The notes below the pieces were generated by a model. The model had not been told where the DNA came from, made no database searches, and was given only the letters and a program-made list of their open reading frames with translations. Positions 1 through 12,416 of a stretch of DNA of 64,000 bases are shown here, piece after piece. Positions within the stretch are counted from its first letter, which is position 1; each line of letters starts with the position of its first letter. Source of the DNA: Pseudisothecium myosuroides (Eukaryota; Streptophyta; Bryopsida; Hypnales; Lembophyllaceae); NCBI GenBank assembly GCA_951799445.1, contig OX637289.1:29078245-29142244 (forward strand). Direction: 5' to 3'. A program made the position numbers and the translations under genes.

Positions 1-358
1 AATTTACAACCTTCTATAAAATTATCTATAACATTAAAGGCTAAAATAATTTTGTTAAATTTAAAAAATACAAAAATCTACTAGTCTCTTCACATGATTT
101 TACCATAGTGATTTAATAGTATTGTTGTCATCTATATTAGAATACATTCACACCAAAGAAGGACATTGAAACCTCAACAAGGATACAATAAATCCTACTT
201 GATTGGGAGAGCTCTATAGGATTGAGTTGAAAAGTTTAGATGCTTCTAGATTGACAAATGATTGTTTTATTCAATACCCTCAAGATAGAGACGTACACAT
301 TCCAATTGAGGAAAAAAATCTCTTGACTTTGGTTCCCTTATTGGATGGAAAACTTATA

Positions 359-926
359 CTCCCTCTGTCCCACTAAAAAACTCCAAATCAAGCAAAAATT
401 TGTCCCACTAAAAAGCTCCTTTTTGTGTTTTTTATTGTTTAGTGAGTGTTTGTTACATTGAACAACCTTGTGGGGGCAAGTGAGACAATAAAAAAGCATT
501 CCCGTGGCCTTGCAAGCTTGGCCTTGGCGATATGAGACACCTTGTACTAATTTCTTTGTCAAATAGTAGTGTTGACAGCCTATTTAGTGACTACTTTGGT
601 GCTATTAAAATTTGATCATAAAGTGGGATAGTTTTTTTATTTTTGGATATTTAGGTTGGAGAACATGTCATTACAATCCCATTGCATCCACCACCCTTTA
701 AATCATCTAAAATGACAGAGCTGGTAGCAATTATAAAATATGTTTAAATATCACACTTTTGACATGAATTTTGGGTGCCTAAATGATAGTGTCTAAGCTT
801 GAGATTTTGCATAGATCTAAAGGATGGGTTATTTATTCTTGAATGAATGTATTTTTGGCACTTTGATTGAAAATATAGTTAATTTCTTAACGGGAGTTTT
901 GGAGGATTTTAGTGGGACAGAGGGAG
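359..926. mobile_element. Stowaway-like (Tc1/mariner) element, 568 bp
   Basis: The terminal inverted repeats begin CTCCCTCTGTCCCAC at 359 and end with the exact complement at 926, continuing into ACTAAAA, about 20 bp of match. They are flanked by TA at 357-358 and 927-928, the expected Stowaway target duplication. No transposase frame is seen inside. Confidence 0.82.
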
Positions 927-2213
927 TACTACTAACTTCAATGGTGCTCTTTGCACAACTTCTTCTAATGGAGGATTGAGATTAGAAGGGAGATTAATGA
1001 TGTTATATTAAAAGAACAATTGAATGGAAAACTAGATGTTTGGATAAGTACTGCAAAGTCAATTTTTAATTGATGTTTTTGAAATTTTGACACAAGATGC
1101 TTAGACAAACGCCCTTTGAAGGAAGGGGAAAAAAAGACCTTGTCTTTCCAAATGACTTGACCTCCTTGTATTGCAACAATGATAGCATGTGAGTGCAAAG
1201 CCATGAGCCTATAAGCCTTGAATCTAGTTGCAAATATGAACCTACAACCACTTGAAGGCGTTTATAACATAGATACATTATAATATGGAAAGAATATATA
1301 ACATATGTACCTATAATATAGACACCTATAAACATAGAAGGTGTCTATAATATAGATTTGTACATTCATGGGCTCGTAGATTCTATGCTCACATACATTA
1401 CAGAAAATTTCAGCAACCCAGAGGGCTATTCTAGAGTGACAATTAAGCTATTTCAAAGCTTGGTCTATCACTCTGGAAAAGTGCCATAGTGAGCAGTTAG
1501 CCAAGTTGAACCCCGCCAAAACAGTCAGATTTCGCGATTAATTTTTTTTTTTAAAAAATAAATAAATAAATTTTAAATTCTTAAAACTCGGTTCCTCCGC
1601 CACTACCACTGCAATTTCAGGTGGGCGGGAATAGGGGGAAAATGAAATGGCAATGGTGTGACAACGGCACAACTCCAAAAAAACAAATTTCAGGGTACCT
1701 TGGAGGACTGTGGAGTAGCCTTTCATTGACCTGTAATTTTCTCTAATGATTAGCACTCCTCCTTGTATTGCAAGGTAATTGAGAGAAAAATAGATTCTTT
1801 ATAGAGGCTCAATTGTGAGTAGAACAAAAATTTCATTCTAAGAAGGCTCATTGAAGTCTATTGAAGCTCATTGGATTTTTTTACACACATTGTTATATTC
1901 CACTTTTTTGTTCGGTTGGAGTTAAAAAAAAAAAATTTAATTCAAATTTGATAAGTGCACTAAAAATTGCCCCCGAAATTGCCAGTTTTTGACAATTTTT
2001 GTTTCAAAACACCCACTTGTCTTTTCGGAGTTGATCTTAGTTAGTGAGGTTATGTTATCCCTATGAAGGTTACAGACTAGATAACCTTCGAGCCGCCGGG
2101 AGGCGGCGAGTAGGTTATAGGATGTAATTAGCTCTGTTCCTAAATGAAAACGCACTTAACTATTGCCTTCGTGGATGAATATTGTGCGGTTATGAATGAA
2201 CTATCCTACTCGT

Positions 2214-2700
2214 GGATGAAACACACTTGAGCACACAGATGCACACAATCAGAGTTGGTTACAATCCTCCTCCTTATGAAGGTTATAATCCTCCTCCTTC
2301 CTTATGAAGGTTACAATCCTCCTCCTTCCTTATGAAGGTTATGATACTCCTCCCTCCTTATGAAACACACTCGAGCACACAGATGCACACAATCAGAGTT
2401 GGTTACAATCCTCCTCCCTCCTTATGAAGGTTATGATACTCCTCCCTCCTCATGAAACACAATCGAGCACACAGATGCACACAATTAGAGCTGGTTACAA
2501 TACTCCTCCTTATGAAAATTACAATCCTCCTCCCTCCTTATGAAGGTTATGATACTCCTCCCTCCTTAAGAAGATTAAGATACTCCTTTCTTATGAAGGT
2601 TATGATACTCCTCCCTCATGAAACACAGTAGAGCACACAGATGCACACAATCAGAGCTGGTTACAATACTCTCCTTATGAAGGTTACGATACTCTCCTTC
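2214..2700. repeat. Higher-order minisatellite
   Basis: Short units of the form GGTTAYRATNCTCCTCCYTCCTTATGAA are interspersed with a longer unit containing GAGCACACAGATGCACACAA that recurs four times (near 2230, 2372, 2465 and 2631). Unit spacing is irregular. It gives no convincing reading frame. Confidence 0.85.
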
Positions 2701-3280
2701 AGTGGGTGTGAAAGAATCTGAAGTGAGGAAGCCGGCTGCACCATCCCCTTGCGCTGAACTTTGCAAGGTGACGGTTGCCAGTCCAGGCTTGTAAGTTAAA
2801 GGCAGCTTTGAGCAGCAGTGTGCTGCGGAAGTTACAGAAACTGAACGCAAAGTTGATCATCATGGAAGGTGGCCGCAAACTGGCAACCGTAAGCTGAAGC
2901 TGAAGCTTAGCAAGTGAGGTCGGTAGTGTCATGATGTGGGGGCTGACAGAGCTGACTGTCCAGTAAGCTTACAGGGGGCTTCAATTTCGCCATCACACTC
3001 CCATCATCCCTAGCCTGTATTAACTTCTTTTCATCCATTTTAGTCCACCCACTCCACCCAGTCAAACTCTCCCTTTCCATTCGCTAAGTAATTAGCTTAA
3101 AATACACCGTATTGCTTCGTTTCAATGCCTTTTCTTAACATCAATTTGGGTGTAGTAAAAAATAAGCGTGGTATTATCCCCTACATGCAGTCCTCAAAAT
3201 GTTCAAAAATTCAAATTTGATGACCATAGGTAGACGACCATATGAGATATTTTTATGAACTACAGGTCTTAACATGAGAG
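2701..3280. other. Gene-free stretch, moderately GC-rich at 2700-2950
   Basis: The 2700-2950 segment is richer in G+C than its surroundings and reads like decayed coding sequence on the plus strand (about 29 open codons containing VRKPAAPSPC), but no family is recognised. The rest shows nothing. Confidence 0.3.
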
Positions 3281-3691
3281 CATCACCACTCATTAGCAGG
3301 GAAGCTCCCTGGCCCGGGCTTGGGTGTGGTCAGCCAAGAAAAAGTAGTCCATCACGGATCAAGCCAGGGACAAAAGGAGATCAGTCACTCCAAAATTCTC
3401 TCTCCAAACACTAAAAGAGCGTCCCCGCTATGCTTTGACTTCTGCTTGATCTTGTTGGATTTGTTGGTTTGTGCCTTTGTGGGCCACAACACCTCATTTC
3501 TTACAATTTTTTAATCAATTCGCATATTGGTTGGTTCTTGATTCTGTCAAGTTATTAATGCATGAGATTGACTTGGTTCGGCGTGTCTTTGAGGGTGGGG
3601 ATGAGCGGGGGACGAAAATGACTTGGGAGCTGCAAGACTTAGCCACCCCATTTCCCCCAGTCTTGTTTGAAGGGATTGGGTGGCGATGCTC
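3281..3691. mobile_element. Candidate MITE with AGAGCATC termini
   Basis: The left end AGAGCATCACCAC is matched by GGTGGCGATGCTCT at the right end, an inverted repeat of about 14 bp. The interior is richer in G+C than the flanks. A matching terminus (GGTGGCGATGCTCT) is also seen near 12388-12401. The target duplication is not clear. Confidence 0.4.
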
Positions 3692-4446
3692 TAATGCAAG
3701 TTGTTCAATGTGTTTAAGAAAACATAAGAGACTCCAAGATATAGTTAATAGCCCATTATGTGATCGTACGTATATTAATATTCTAAGTCAAATATAGCAT
3801 GGTTAAGTGAAGCATATAGGATTAGGAATAGGTAAATTCAAGTAGCAAGATATGGTTGCATATACATGTTAAGGTTGTAGTAATTCCAAAAGGGGATCGG
3901 CATAGCATGTAACCTTTGTACATTTTGGAGGATTTTTTTTTAACCTTTAAAACAATACCATCTCTAAATCCATTCATTGTTTTCATGTATCAAAAGAAAT
4001 AAATGTCCAATTCAAGTGAAAACTATAAGAAATGGAATGTATACCACACTTGGGGTGAAGGAGTCAACTCCTAATGCCAAACGGTCATTATTTATATAGT
4101 TAATCAAGACAAACTTGTATGCACAAACCATTCCCCTTATATGGAATTTTCAAGCACAATCTCATATAAACAATTTTCTAAAGTAAATACTTTTCTGACT
4201 TTAAAACTCACATGTATATGCAATACAAAAATCATTATGAGATTTGTACCTTCTTTGGACAAATTACACCCTAATGAATTGATGGTATATGTGGAGTTAC
4301 ACCATTTTTGCATGTTGTATATATAGAACATTTTATAAAAGTGCACAATTTTATTGAAAAATAACTATAATGCAGCAATCCCATTGATACTTAATAAATA
4401 CACAAAAGATTCATATCAATTCCTAGCACCTTAAAAAATCTATATA

Positions 4447-6288
4447 ACCCGTAAGTTCCATGATTGTTTTCACCGAAAATGCTCAAAAACTGCCATTAAG
4501 TACAAGTACCAAATTTTTGAAAGAAAACTTTTTTTGACACATGCAATTGTAGGATCTTGTAGTATGCTGACTTGAGAATACGTGGTAAAATTTTCAGAAA
4601 TTTCCACTACGTGGATTGCAAGACATAAACATTAAAATCATTATTTGGGCCTTGCAAAAAACAAGGCAGCTGTACTTCACAAGCTCACTTTTCTATGAAA
4701 GAATGTCCAAAATGGTGGTGCTTCTTTGAATTTTTTTTCCTAAACAAGTTGGCTACGTGCTTAAATTTTTTCAAATCATTTGTAATTGTACAACATATAA
4801 GAAAAAATAGTAAGTAGGAAGAAGTAGAGAATGATTCAAAACACAAAATTGTTAAGAGTTTAACCCCTAAAGGACCGTGTCCCTTTGGGGGACTAATGCA
4901 TTTTTGGGCAGGTACCTACGGGCTGAATTTTTTTTGTGTTTTTTTGAAACTTTTTTTGAGGATAGAAAAATTGATAAGCTTTGTAACAATATAATTTTTG
5001 TCACAATCGGTGCCCGGGAACAACAATTATGACCAAATAAGCTCAAAACAAGGGATAGGGGGCAATTGGGGCAGCAAAAAAGAATTTGCAAAAATTTGAA
5101 TTTTTTTTTTAATATTTTTTTCTCATAAATTATATTTTTGTCTATTTGGAAAGCTTTTATTCTTTTTTTTTTGATTTGGTATGAGAAAGTTATGGACATT
5201 CTTGTTTTTCGTGCAGTTAGAGCATCTTCTTGAAAAAAAAAAGTTGTAGGATTCATTTCTGAATGCAATTTTAAAAATTAATTTTTTTTCTGCATGGTTT
5301 AATTTACTTGCTAGAAAAATCTCACCACTGGGATTAATGCATTTTAATTCCATCTAAAATATATGAATATTTTAGATTTTCCTTCTATCTTGTACCTACT
5401 TCTACTTAACAACTTTTTTAAGAATGATAATTAAGTTTTTTTGAATTTTTTTTCCCCCTAGACTCTCAACTCAATTCTCCACTATAAAGATTTAAAGCTC
5501 AAAACTCTGTAGTGCAAAATTTTAAAGATAAAACTGTTCAAAGTCAAAAAATCTAGTTCCGCAATGTATTGGAAAACTTTTTTATTTCATTTCACTTTAA
5601 ATGCAGATATCTTGCAATCTATGTGGTCAAAAAATTTTAAAAAAATTCCACAGATTCTTATACCAGTTAGGTGTAAGATCCTATGGTTAGATGTGCAAAA
5701 AAAACATTTTTCAAATTTTTTTACTCTTTGCTATAGAAATGGTGGTTTTAAGTGTTTTTTGGCAGAAAAAAGGCCTTGGTCCTCTAGGGGTTAATTATGG
5801 AATTGAAAATTTTCAATTCCAATGGTTGTAATGTTGTAATAAAAAATCTACATCTTTTGATTTTTAATTTTTTTTTTAAATATTGAAAATTGAGTTAAAT
5901 AAAGGACTTCAAAGTTTATTTTAGAGTTGAGATTCCAAAAACTACTCGCAAACTAAAATTCCTCATAACTTTTGACTCATTGATGAAAATGGAATGATTC
6001 AAAGCTTTTTGAGTACATAGAAATTTAGAAAACCAATTTCAAATTTTCGTTTATCAAAAAAGTGATTTTTAAAATTTGCCCAGACTGCCCAATTATGGAA
6101 AAAAATAACATATTAAGCCATAACTTTTGATTCCTATTTTCAAATGTCATGAAATTTAGTGCATATGAAAAATATTCATCGTCCCCTTCTTCTATTAAAA
6201 ATTTAGCCTAAAATATGGAAATCTGCGGTCACACATACCTACCCAAAATTACTATGTTGCTAAAAATAGCAAGCTAGTCCTTTAGGGG
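4447..6288. mobile_element. TTAA-family element C, interrupted by nested element A
   Basis: The right end TCCTTTAGGGG plus TTAA (6289-6292) is clear. The left end near 4444 is decayed (TATAACCCGTAAG). The two halves (4447-4859 and 5795-6288) align in order with the left and right halves of the copy at 7313-8235: the left half shares GTAGGATCTTG and GGATTGCAAGA-type blocks, the right half shares CCATAACTTTTGA and GAAATTTAGTGCATATGAAA. Without the insertion the length is about 907 bp, close to the other copies. No coding capacity is seen. Confidence 0.65.
4864..5790. mobile_element. TTAA-family element A, 927 bp, nested in element C
   Basis: The ends CCCCTAAAGGACC (4864) and CCTCTAGGGG (5790) are inverted and flanked by TTAA at 4860-4863 and 5791-5794. 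Over its whole length it is an inverted relative of the copy at 7313-8235 (927 against 923 bp). Open frames inside are AT-rich, unlike any protein, and differ between copies, so it looks non-autonomous. Confidence 0.75.
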
Positions 6289-7312
6289 TTAAAAAAATAA
6301 AATTTACACACTAAGGGGACAAATATTTTTAACTTCCTTTACTAGCAAGATTTCTACATTTTGGTATGCTTCTATTAGTAGGTGACTTAAAATAAATAAA
6401 TTCAAACAAACAAATAACTTTTATTGAAAGGAATAAAATACATGCAACATCGATCATCTTTGTTGATGACACTATTGATCTATATGATTTGGGTGGAGTT
6501 TTTTTAATTTTTAAATACTAATGAGAGGCACAAAATTTGTATCTCGCCTAATTTGGTGGACATTTGACATTAGATTGCCCAATCAACCTATGTTGGGTGA
6601 ATTTTTCTTAAACACCAACATAAGTTTATAAACTATTTTTTCCGAGGTCTCTTTTGCGTTCTTTGCAATTCAAAATGCCCCTAATATATTGGCTATATAT
6701 TTGCAACTTTGACAAAAAGATTATAACTAAAACTCTCTTTTGTATCTAAGAGAATATGACACCTCCTTTTTAGTGTCCATAGTAGAAGGATTGCAATGTA
6801 GCAATTAACAATGTAATTATGCACTATACTATTTCTAATGGTCAATTTCATCATTTATTCTAAAAATTTAATGTATTAATTTTTCTAAAATTTGTAGAAT
6901 ATGTATTTGCAAAAAAAATATTTGAATTATTTTTATTGTTTAAAGTGTACAATTCTGTTTGACTCAAAAATTGTTTTTTTTCCAACTTAATTAAAATGCA
7001 TCAAATATGATTTCAAGAAGTAAATAACTAAAAACTGCCACAAGTAAAGTTTTATATATTACACTTATACAACAACAAATCTTGTAGAAGACCTTCAATA
7101 TTCGATTCACAATCATTTTTTGCGAAGGAATGATAAATTTTTTATTTCATATTTTATCAATGAATATTAATAAATTTAGTTCTAAATTTGATTATATTGA
7201 TATGATCTATGTGCCATGGATTACAACATTTATTTGAAAACCACTACTAAATTCTTCTTCTTAGGATAACACATCTTTACATTTTTGACAAGTAGGACTA
7301 ACAATACTTTAA

Positions 7313-8235
7313 CCCCTATAGGCCCAAGGCCTTTTTTCTGCCAAAAAACACTCAAAATTACCAATTCTATAGCAAGGAGTAAAAAAAATTGAAAAATGTT
7401 TTTTTTTGCACATCTAACCGCAGGATCTTACACCTAACTAATATGAGAATGTGTGGAAAAAATTTCAAAATCTTTGACCGCTCAGATTGCAAGATATCTG
7501 CGTTTGAAGTGGAAAAAACAAATATTTCAGCACATTGCGGGACTAGATTTTTTGCCTTTAAACATTTTTAACTTAAAATTTTTGCACTACAGAGTTTTGA
7601 GCTTTAAATCTTTATAGTGGAGAATTGAGTTGAGAGTCTAGGGAAAAAAAGAATATTAAAAAAAATGTAATTTAGCATTCCTAAATTTTTTATTAAGTAG
7701 AAGTAGACACGAGATAGAAGGAAAATCTAAAATACTAATATATTTTAGATGGAATTAAAATACACTAATCCCAATGGTGAGATTGTTCTAGCAAGTAAAC
7801 TAAACCACGAGAATTTATTTTTTTTGAAAAATTGCAAAAATAGCATTCAGAAATGAATCCTACAAGTTATTTTTTTCAAGAAGATGCTCTAACTGCCCGA
7901 AAAACAAGAATGTCCATAACTTTCTCATAACAAATCCAAATGAAATGAATCAAAGCTTTCCAGATAGACAAAAATATAATCTACGAGAAAAAAAATATTA
8001 AAAAAAAATCAAGATTTTTGCCAAATTTTTGACTGCCCAGTTACAAAAAAAGTAACATATTTGGCCATAACTTTTGACTCCTATTTCCAAATGTGCTGAA
8101 ATTTAGTGCATATGAAAGATATTCCTTGCACCCACCTTCTATTAAAATTTCAATTTAAAATATAGAAATCTCTAGTCACACGTATTTGCCCAAAATTTCT
8201 ATACAATGAAAAAATACATGCCGGTCCTTTAGGGG
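7313..8235. mobile_element. TTAA-family element B, 923 bp
   Basis: It starts CCCCTATAGGCCC and ends GGTCCTTTAGGGG, with TTAA at 7309-7312 and 8236-8239. It is homologous along its length, in opposite orientation, to element A at 4864-5790. No transposase is seen. Confidence 0.75.
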
Positions 8236-8889
8236 TTAAGGAGGTTTTAGGGATTAATTAATGTAGCTTAGTGTTCCAATAAATAGCTATGGTATTTTTT
8301 AACATTAGTACAATACAATAAGTATTTCAACCAAAACTAATATAAGCATATTACAAATACTAAGTCTTTTGTGAAATAGTATAGTAAGGATAAATCATAG
8401 TACTGATATCAAAATAAAAGATTTCCTATCTATGCCAAAAACATTTGACTGCAAAACTTATCAAATATATACCAATATTCTAAGCACTACAAAATTTCAC
8501 TCAATAATTCTACTAGAGAATATGCTCGAGCAAACCAAAGCTTCAAGCCCCTCACTTGGTCTAACTAGTCACACTGTTATAAATTTGATCAAATATAGGT
8601 TTTAGAGTTTAGTGGCTATTCAAGCATGTTTTCTACTAGAGATAGGAAGATACAATAAATAAGACTTGAATAGAAAGTAATGCTATGAGAAGTTATATAT
8701 ATGTAGCTTTAATAACTTCTTGCATAGAACAACAAATAAAAAATAGTGTCTCACTTTTCATTTTGTCATTATTCAATGTAGCTGGATTTCAAATAGGGTC
8801 CTTTTTGAACTTTATGTGGCTTTTGATGCAAAGCCTTCTCTTCTACAATTTAGATCCACCAAGGTACTTTTGTCAATATAATCAATTAA

Positions 8890-10695
8890 CCCCTAAAATT
8901 CCTTGCAACTAAATTGTGATTTTTGAGGTTTTGATCAACTAATGTGATTTGACTTTTGATTTATTTGCATGCAAAATCAATATTTTGGGATGCACATTTT
9001 TGATGTGAATCCATAAATATAATATATATGCTCGTGCAAGTATAGATGGATTTTCTATAAATTCTTTTAGTGGTTTGGCCTCGTAAATTTAATTTCTGTA
9101 TTTATTGAAGGACTTGTGAGGATTTGTTGCTTGGCAATTTTTTTGACACTTGAGGACATTCCTTGAGGTAGTGGCCTAAAAAAATGTGTTTTATTTATTT
9201 TTTACTTTTTTACTTTTTGATTTTATAATATAATAATCAACCATTTAGATTTTAGAAGAAGGCATTTTTGAAATTTGAATGAATTTGTTGGTATTTTTGG
9301 ATGTTAATTCTTTTCAATGGGATCATAGTAGTAAAAGGTTCATAATTTTTTCACAAAGTGAATTCAAATTTCTAATTTTGGAAATGTAGTTTTCAACACT
9401 AACATTCTCATCATCCTTACAAGTGCACACTAAATTCAACATCTTCTAATTCTCATTGAATTTGAATTTGAGATCCCTACATGGGCATGTAGTGGACCCT
9501 CCTTTCAAGTTTCAACTTTGAGCTTGTAGATCTCACAAATGGTAATTAAGGAATTTGAGTTTTTTTGGATGGGTTCCATATGAAGGTGAGATTAACTTCT
9601 ACAAGTTCATGTGAAGAAAGCGGGTAGTATAGATTCTGATATTTTTTAGCAATACAAATTATGACATGTTGAGTAAAATCTTGACATTGGATCTTTGCTT
9701 TTGAATTTTTCTTCTTCTTTCCATCCCTACATGAATACATTTACAACCTTGTAAATGAAGCACCAAGTGACCACACTTATTGAACTATTGAATCCACTTT
9801 AAACTTTTTAAGAACTTGGGGCACCCTCCGTTGACTTCATAATTTAGAATTTTTGCATGATATTTTTTAGATGGATGCTAATCATCATAATCTATGTGTG
9901 AAACTTTATTTTGTGTCATTCCAATAAATATTGCAAAAGATAAAAGTTTTTTAAAATTTCAATGTCAAACCAGGCAACAAAAAATATATTCTAAAAAAAA
10001 ATACCAATTGTTTGCTAAAAGATTATCATCATTGGGATTAACAATTATCAATTTCTTGTAAAAATTATTAGCAGATTAGTTGTTTTTTTCATTTAGTACT
10101 ACCTTCCACTTTATAACTTTTTAAAGATGAACATTGAAGTTTCTTTGGTTAAATTTTTTTACATATATTCTCAACCCATTTTTTCAAAATATTGACTAAG
10201 ATTCACACAAGTTATAGGACATACTTGTTTTTTTTTCCTAAAAATGTTAAAAGACAAAACTTCTCCTTTTGGAAGGGCTAAAAAGCCTACATCTTGACGT
10301 TTAACCCTTGAAGGACAAAGGGGTGACCCTCGAAGTCATCCTTTAGCATTACTGTGTGAATCATTGGCTTAAAAAATTGCAAAAGTGTTCATTGGAAGTC
10401 AAGCTATTGTAGAAGATCTTCCCTTTTCACAACAAATTTTGAGGATGAATAGTTGCATTTTTGTCCTACACAATTTGATTCTCTGTCATCCATCGAGTAT
10501 AGAATGGCTATGTCTACGTTTAAGGGTTAAGCACATTGAACTTGCAATCCGTGGGGAAATTCACTCTAAAATTTTGGGACAATATACTTGAACAAGTTAA
10601 ACAAACAATCCTATTGTTGAATTTGTTAAAAAGTAAATATTGATGTAGATTATAGTCTTGATTTTGCATACACATATTTTGAAGTAGTTTAGGGG
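8890..10695. mobile_element. Candidate TTAA-family composite element F with nested element D
   Basis: The left end CCCCTAAAATTCC after TTAA (8886-8889) faces a right end TTTAGGGG before TTAA (10696-10699). The inverted match is only about 8 bp, so the pairing is tentative. The interior 10130-10640 is related, inverted, to 51960-52240 except for the nested insert at 10305-10526. Confidence 0.4.
10305..10526. mobile_element. TTAA-family short element D, 222 bp
   Basis: The ends are CCCTTGAAGG and ACGTTTAAGGG, flanked by TTAA at 10301-10304 and 10527-10530. It is an inverted relative of the 221-bp copy at 11103-11323; both share blocks such as GGATGAATAGTTGCA. The related locus at 52061-52064 lacks the insert and has a single TTAG (read on the minus strand) at the matching place. 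Confidence 0.78.
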
Positions 10696-11102
10696 TTAAG
10701 ATCCTACAATTGCAATTGTCATGGTTTGCAAAATAAATTCATTGAAAAATCTGGACTCAATAGTGACCATTTACTGTGTTTTGAGAGCTCTAAATGGAGA
10801 AGAATTTTAGAGGTAAAAACTGGAGGAATCTCAACAATTTAAGGTAGGATGCTCGAACTCCAAATGGGCATTAAAAGCGAACATGACTCAGAGGTATATT
10901 TTGCTTTCTTCAATGTACCAACTATACATTTTAGGAGGTGGTCGCTTTTGATGACCACAAATGATCACTTTTTTCCAACTTCAAAAATTTGTCACTAATT
11001 CCACAAAGGTCCAAAACATATGAAACGACTTGGGATACAGTAGATGTCAATTCCACTTTTCTTTCAAGGAAAATTTACTGAATTTTTTTTCAAGATGTTT
11101 AA

Positions 11103-11323
11103 CCCTTGAACAACGCGGCGGACGTTTTAAGGCCGATTAATGACAAGAGAATCTCCTGTGTAGGACAGAAGTGCAACTATTCATCCTCCAAATTTTGTGG
11201 GGAAAGGGAAGATAATCTACAGTAGCTTGATTTCCAATGACTGCTTTTGCATTATTTTAATCCAAGAATCCACACGGTGACAAAACAGATGATTTCCACG
11301 GTTATGAGCCGGGCGTTTAAGGG
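11103..11323. mobile_element. TTAA-family short element E, 221 bp
   Basis: It starts CCCTTGAAC and ends GCGTTTAAGGG, with TTAA at 11099-11102 and 11324-11327. The reverse complement aligns along its length with element D (222 bp). There is no coding capacity. Confidence 0.75.
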
Positions 11324-12416
11324 TTAAGCCTCCTCCAAATTCAGTTCCAGGCATTGGATGGTCCATTTATGGACCTCCTACCTTACTTACTGTAAATTAG
11401 CAGCCAAGTCGGGTTGGACAAAATGTCAGGCACTTCCATTTTCTGAGTCAGCATGCGATCCCAGCTGGATGCCAAGATCTTCACCAGTATGAAAGATTCC
11501 TGAGGGGAGATGCAAATGGGGTCAACAGGAATATAACCCCAAGCAACGGACTACCGGTACTGTACTGTTAGTAGTGGAACTCCCATTTTTTTGGAACAAA
11601 TGAAACGGATTCCATTGCAAATAAAAATAGAATACAAAGCCAGACACAACTGGCCTGGCCGAGACACAGTACAGTGACCGGAACTCCCATTTTGATCCTC
11701 AGAGCACCCCAGCAGCTCTTTTTTTCTGGCACCACGGGCCAGATTGCACCATTTCAAAATCAATGTCTACTTTTCGCCAGATAAAAGTAATCTTTTTTTG
11801 TCAGAATTTTTCCATTTCTATTTAAAAATGTGGATGAAGTCGCCAAATTTGGATGAAAAAGTGCATGAATATGATTGAAAAGTGTTTTTGGTTCAAAAGA
11901 TGGATGAATGAAGAAATATGAGGTTTCACCAAATTTCACGCGATCGCCATCTTGGTACTTTCTCAAAAAGTAAAAAAAAAGAGGATTGATTGCCTCTTGG
12001 CCTTATGAGTAGCCTCGGCAACGCTACTCCAACCTCTAACTTATATTTATTGTCCTTGTCCAGAGCCAAACAACTCCACACCAGCCCCCCTTCATGGTAT
12101 AAGTTGTGCCGTTCCTTCTGTCACTTCTATATTTGCTTGGCAACAAAGGACCTTTGTAGCGGGTAGCCTTACACTCACGCTGACTTGGTCAACTTTGAAC
12201 AAGACTTTGAGTGTGGCCTTAGCGAAAGATGTGGAGGCTAGTGAGGGGTGTGAAAAGAAGGAGAAGAACATTAGCGAGGACTGTAAGGGGTGGTTGGTGT
12301 GGAACATTGAATCTTCAATCAATGCATTGCAACGAGCTAGTAAGTGCCTTGCCACTTCTTGATGTTGTGGTCAAATGGAGTGCAACTGGTGGCGATGCTC
12401 TCAGTCCATTTGGCAC

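Noticed and set aside
2214..2700. CRISPR-like array
   Set aside because: Units vary in sequence and spacing, there are no unique equal-length spacers, and the genome is a plant nuclear genome; it is a minisatellite.
4867..5268. 133-codon frame inside TTAA element A as a transposase
   Set aside because: It is Lys/Phe/Ile-rich from AT-rich DNA, has no motif, and is not preserved in the related copy at 7313-8235.
4860..8239. PIF/Harbinger family with TTA or TAA duplication
   Set aside because: Reading the flank as TTA or TAA leaves an extra unmatched base at one end, whereas TTAA is symmetric at all intact copies and the empty site near 52062 supports a four-base unit. Not fully excluded.
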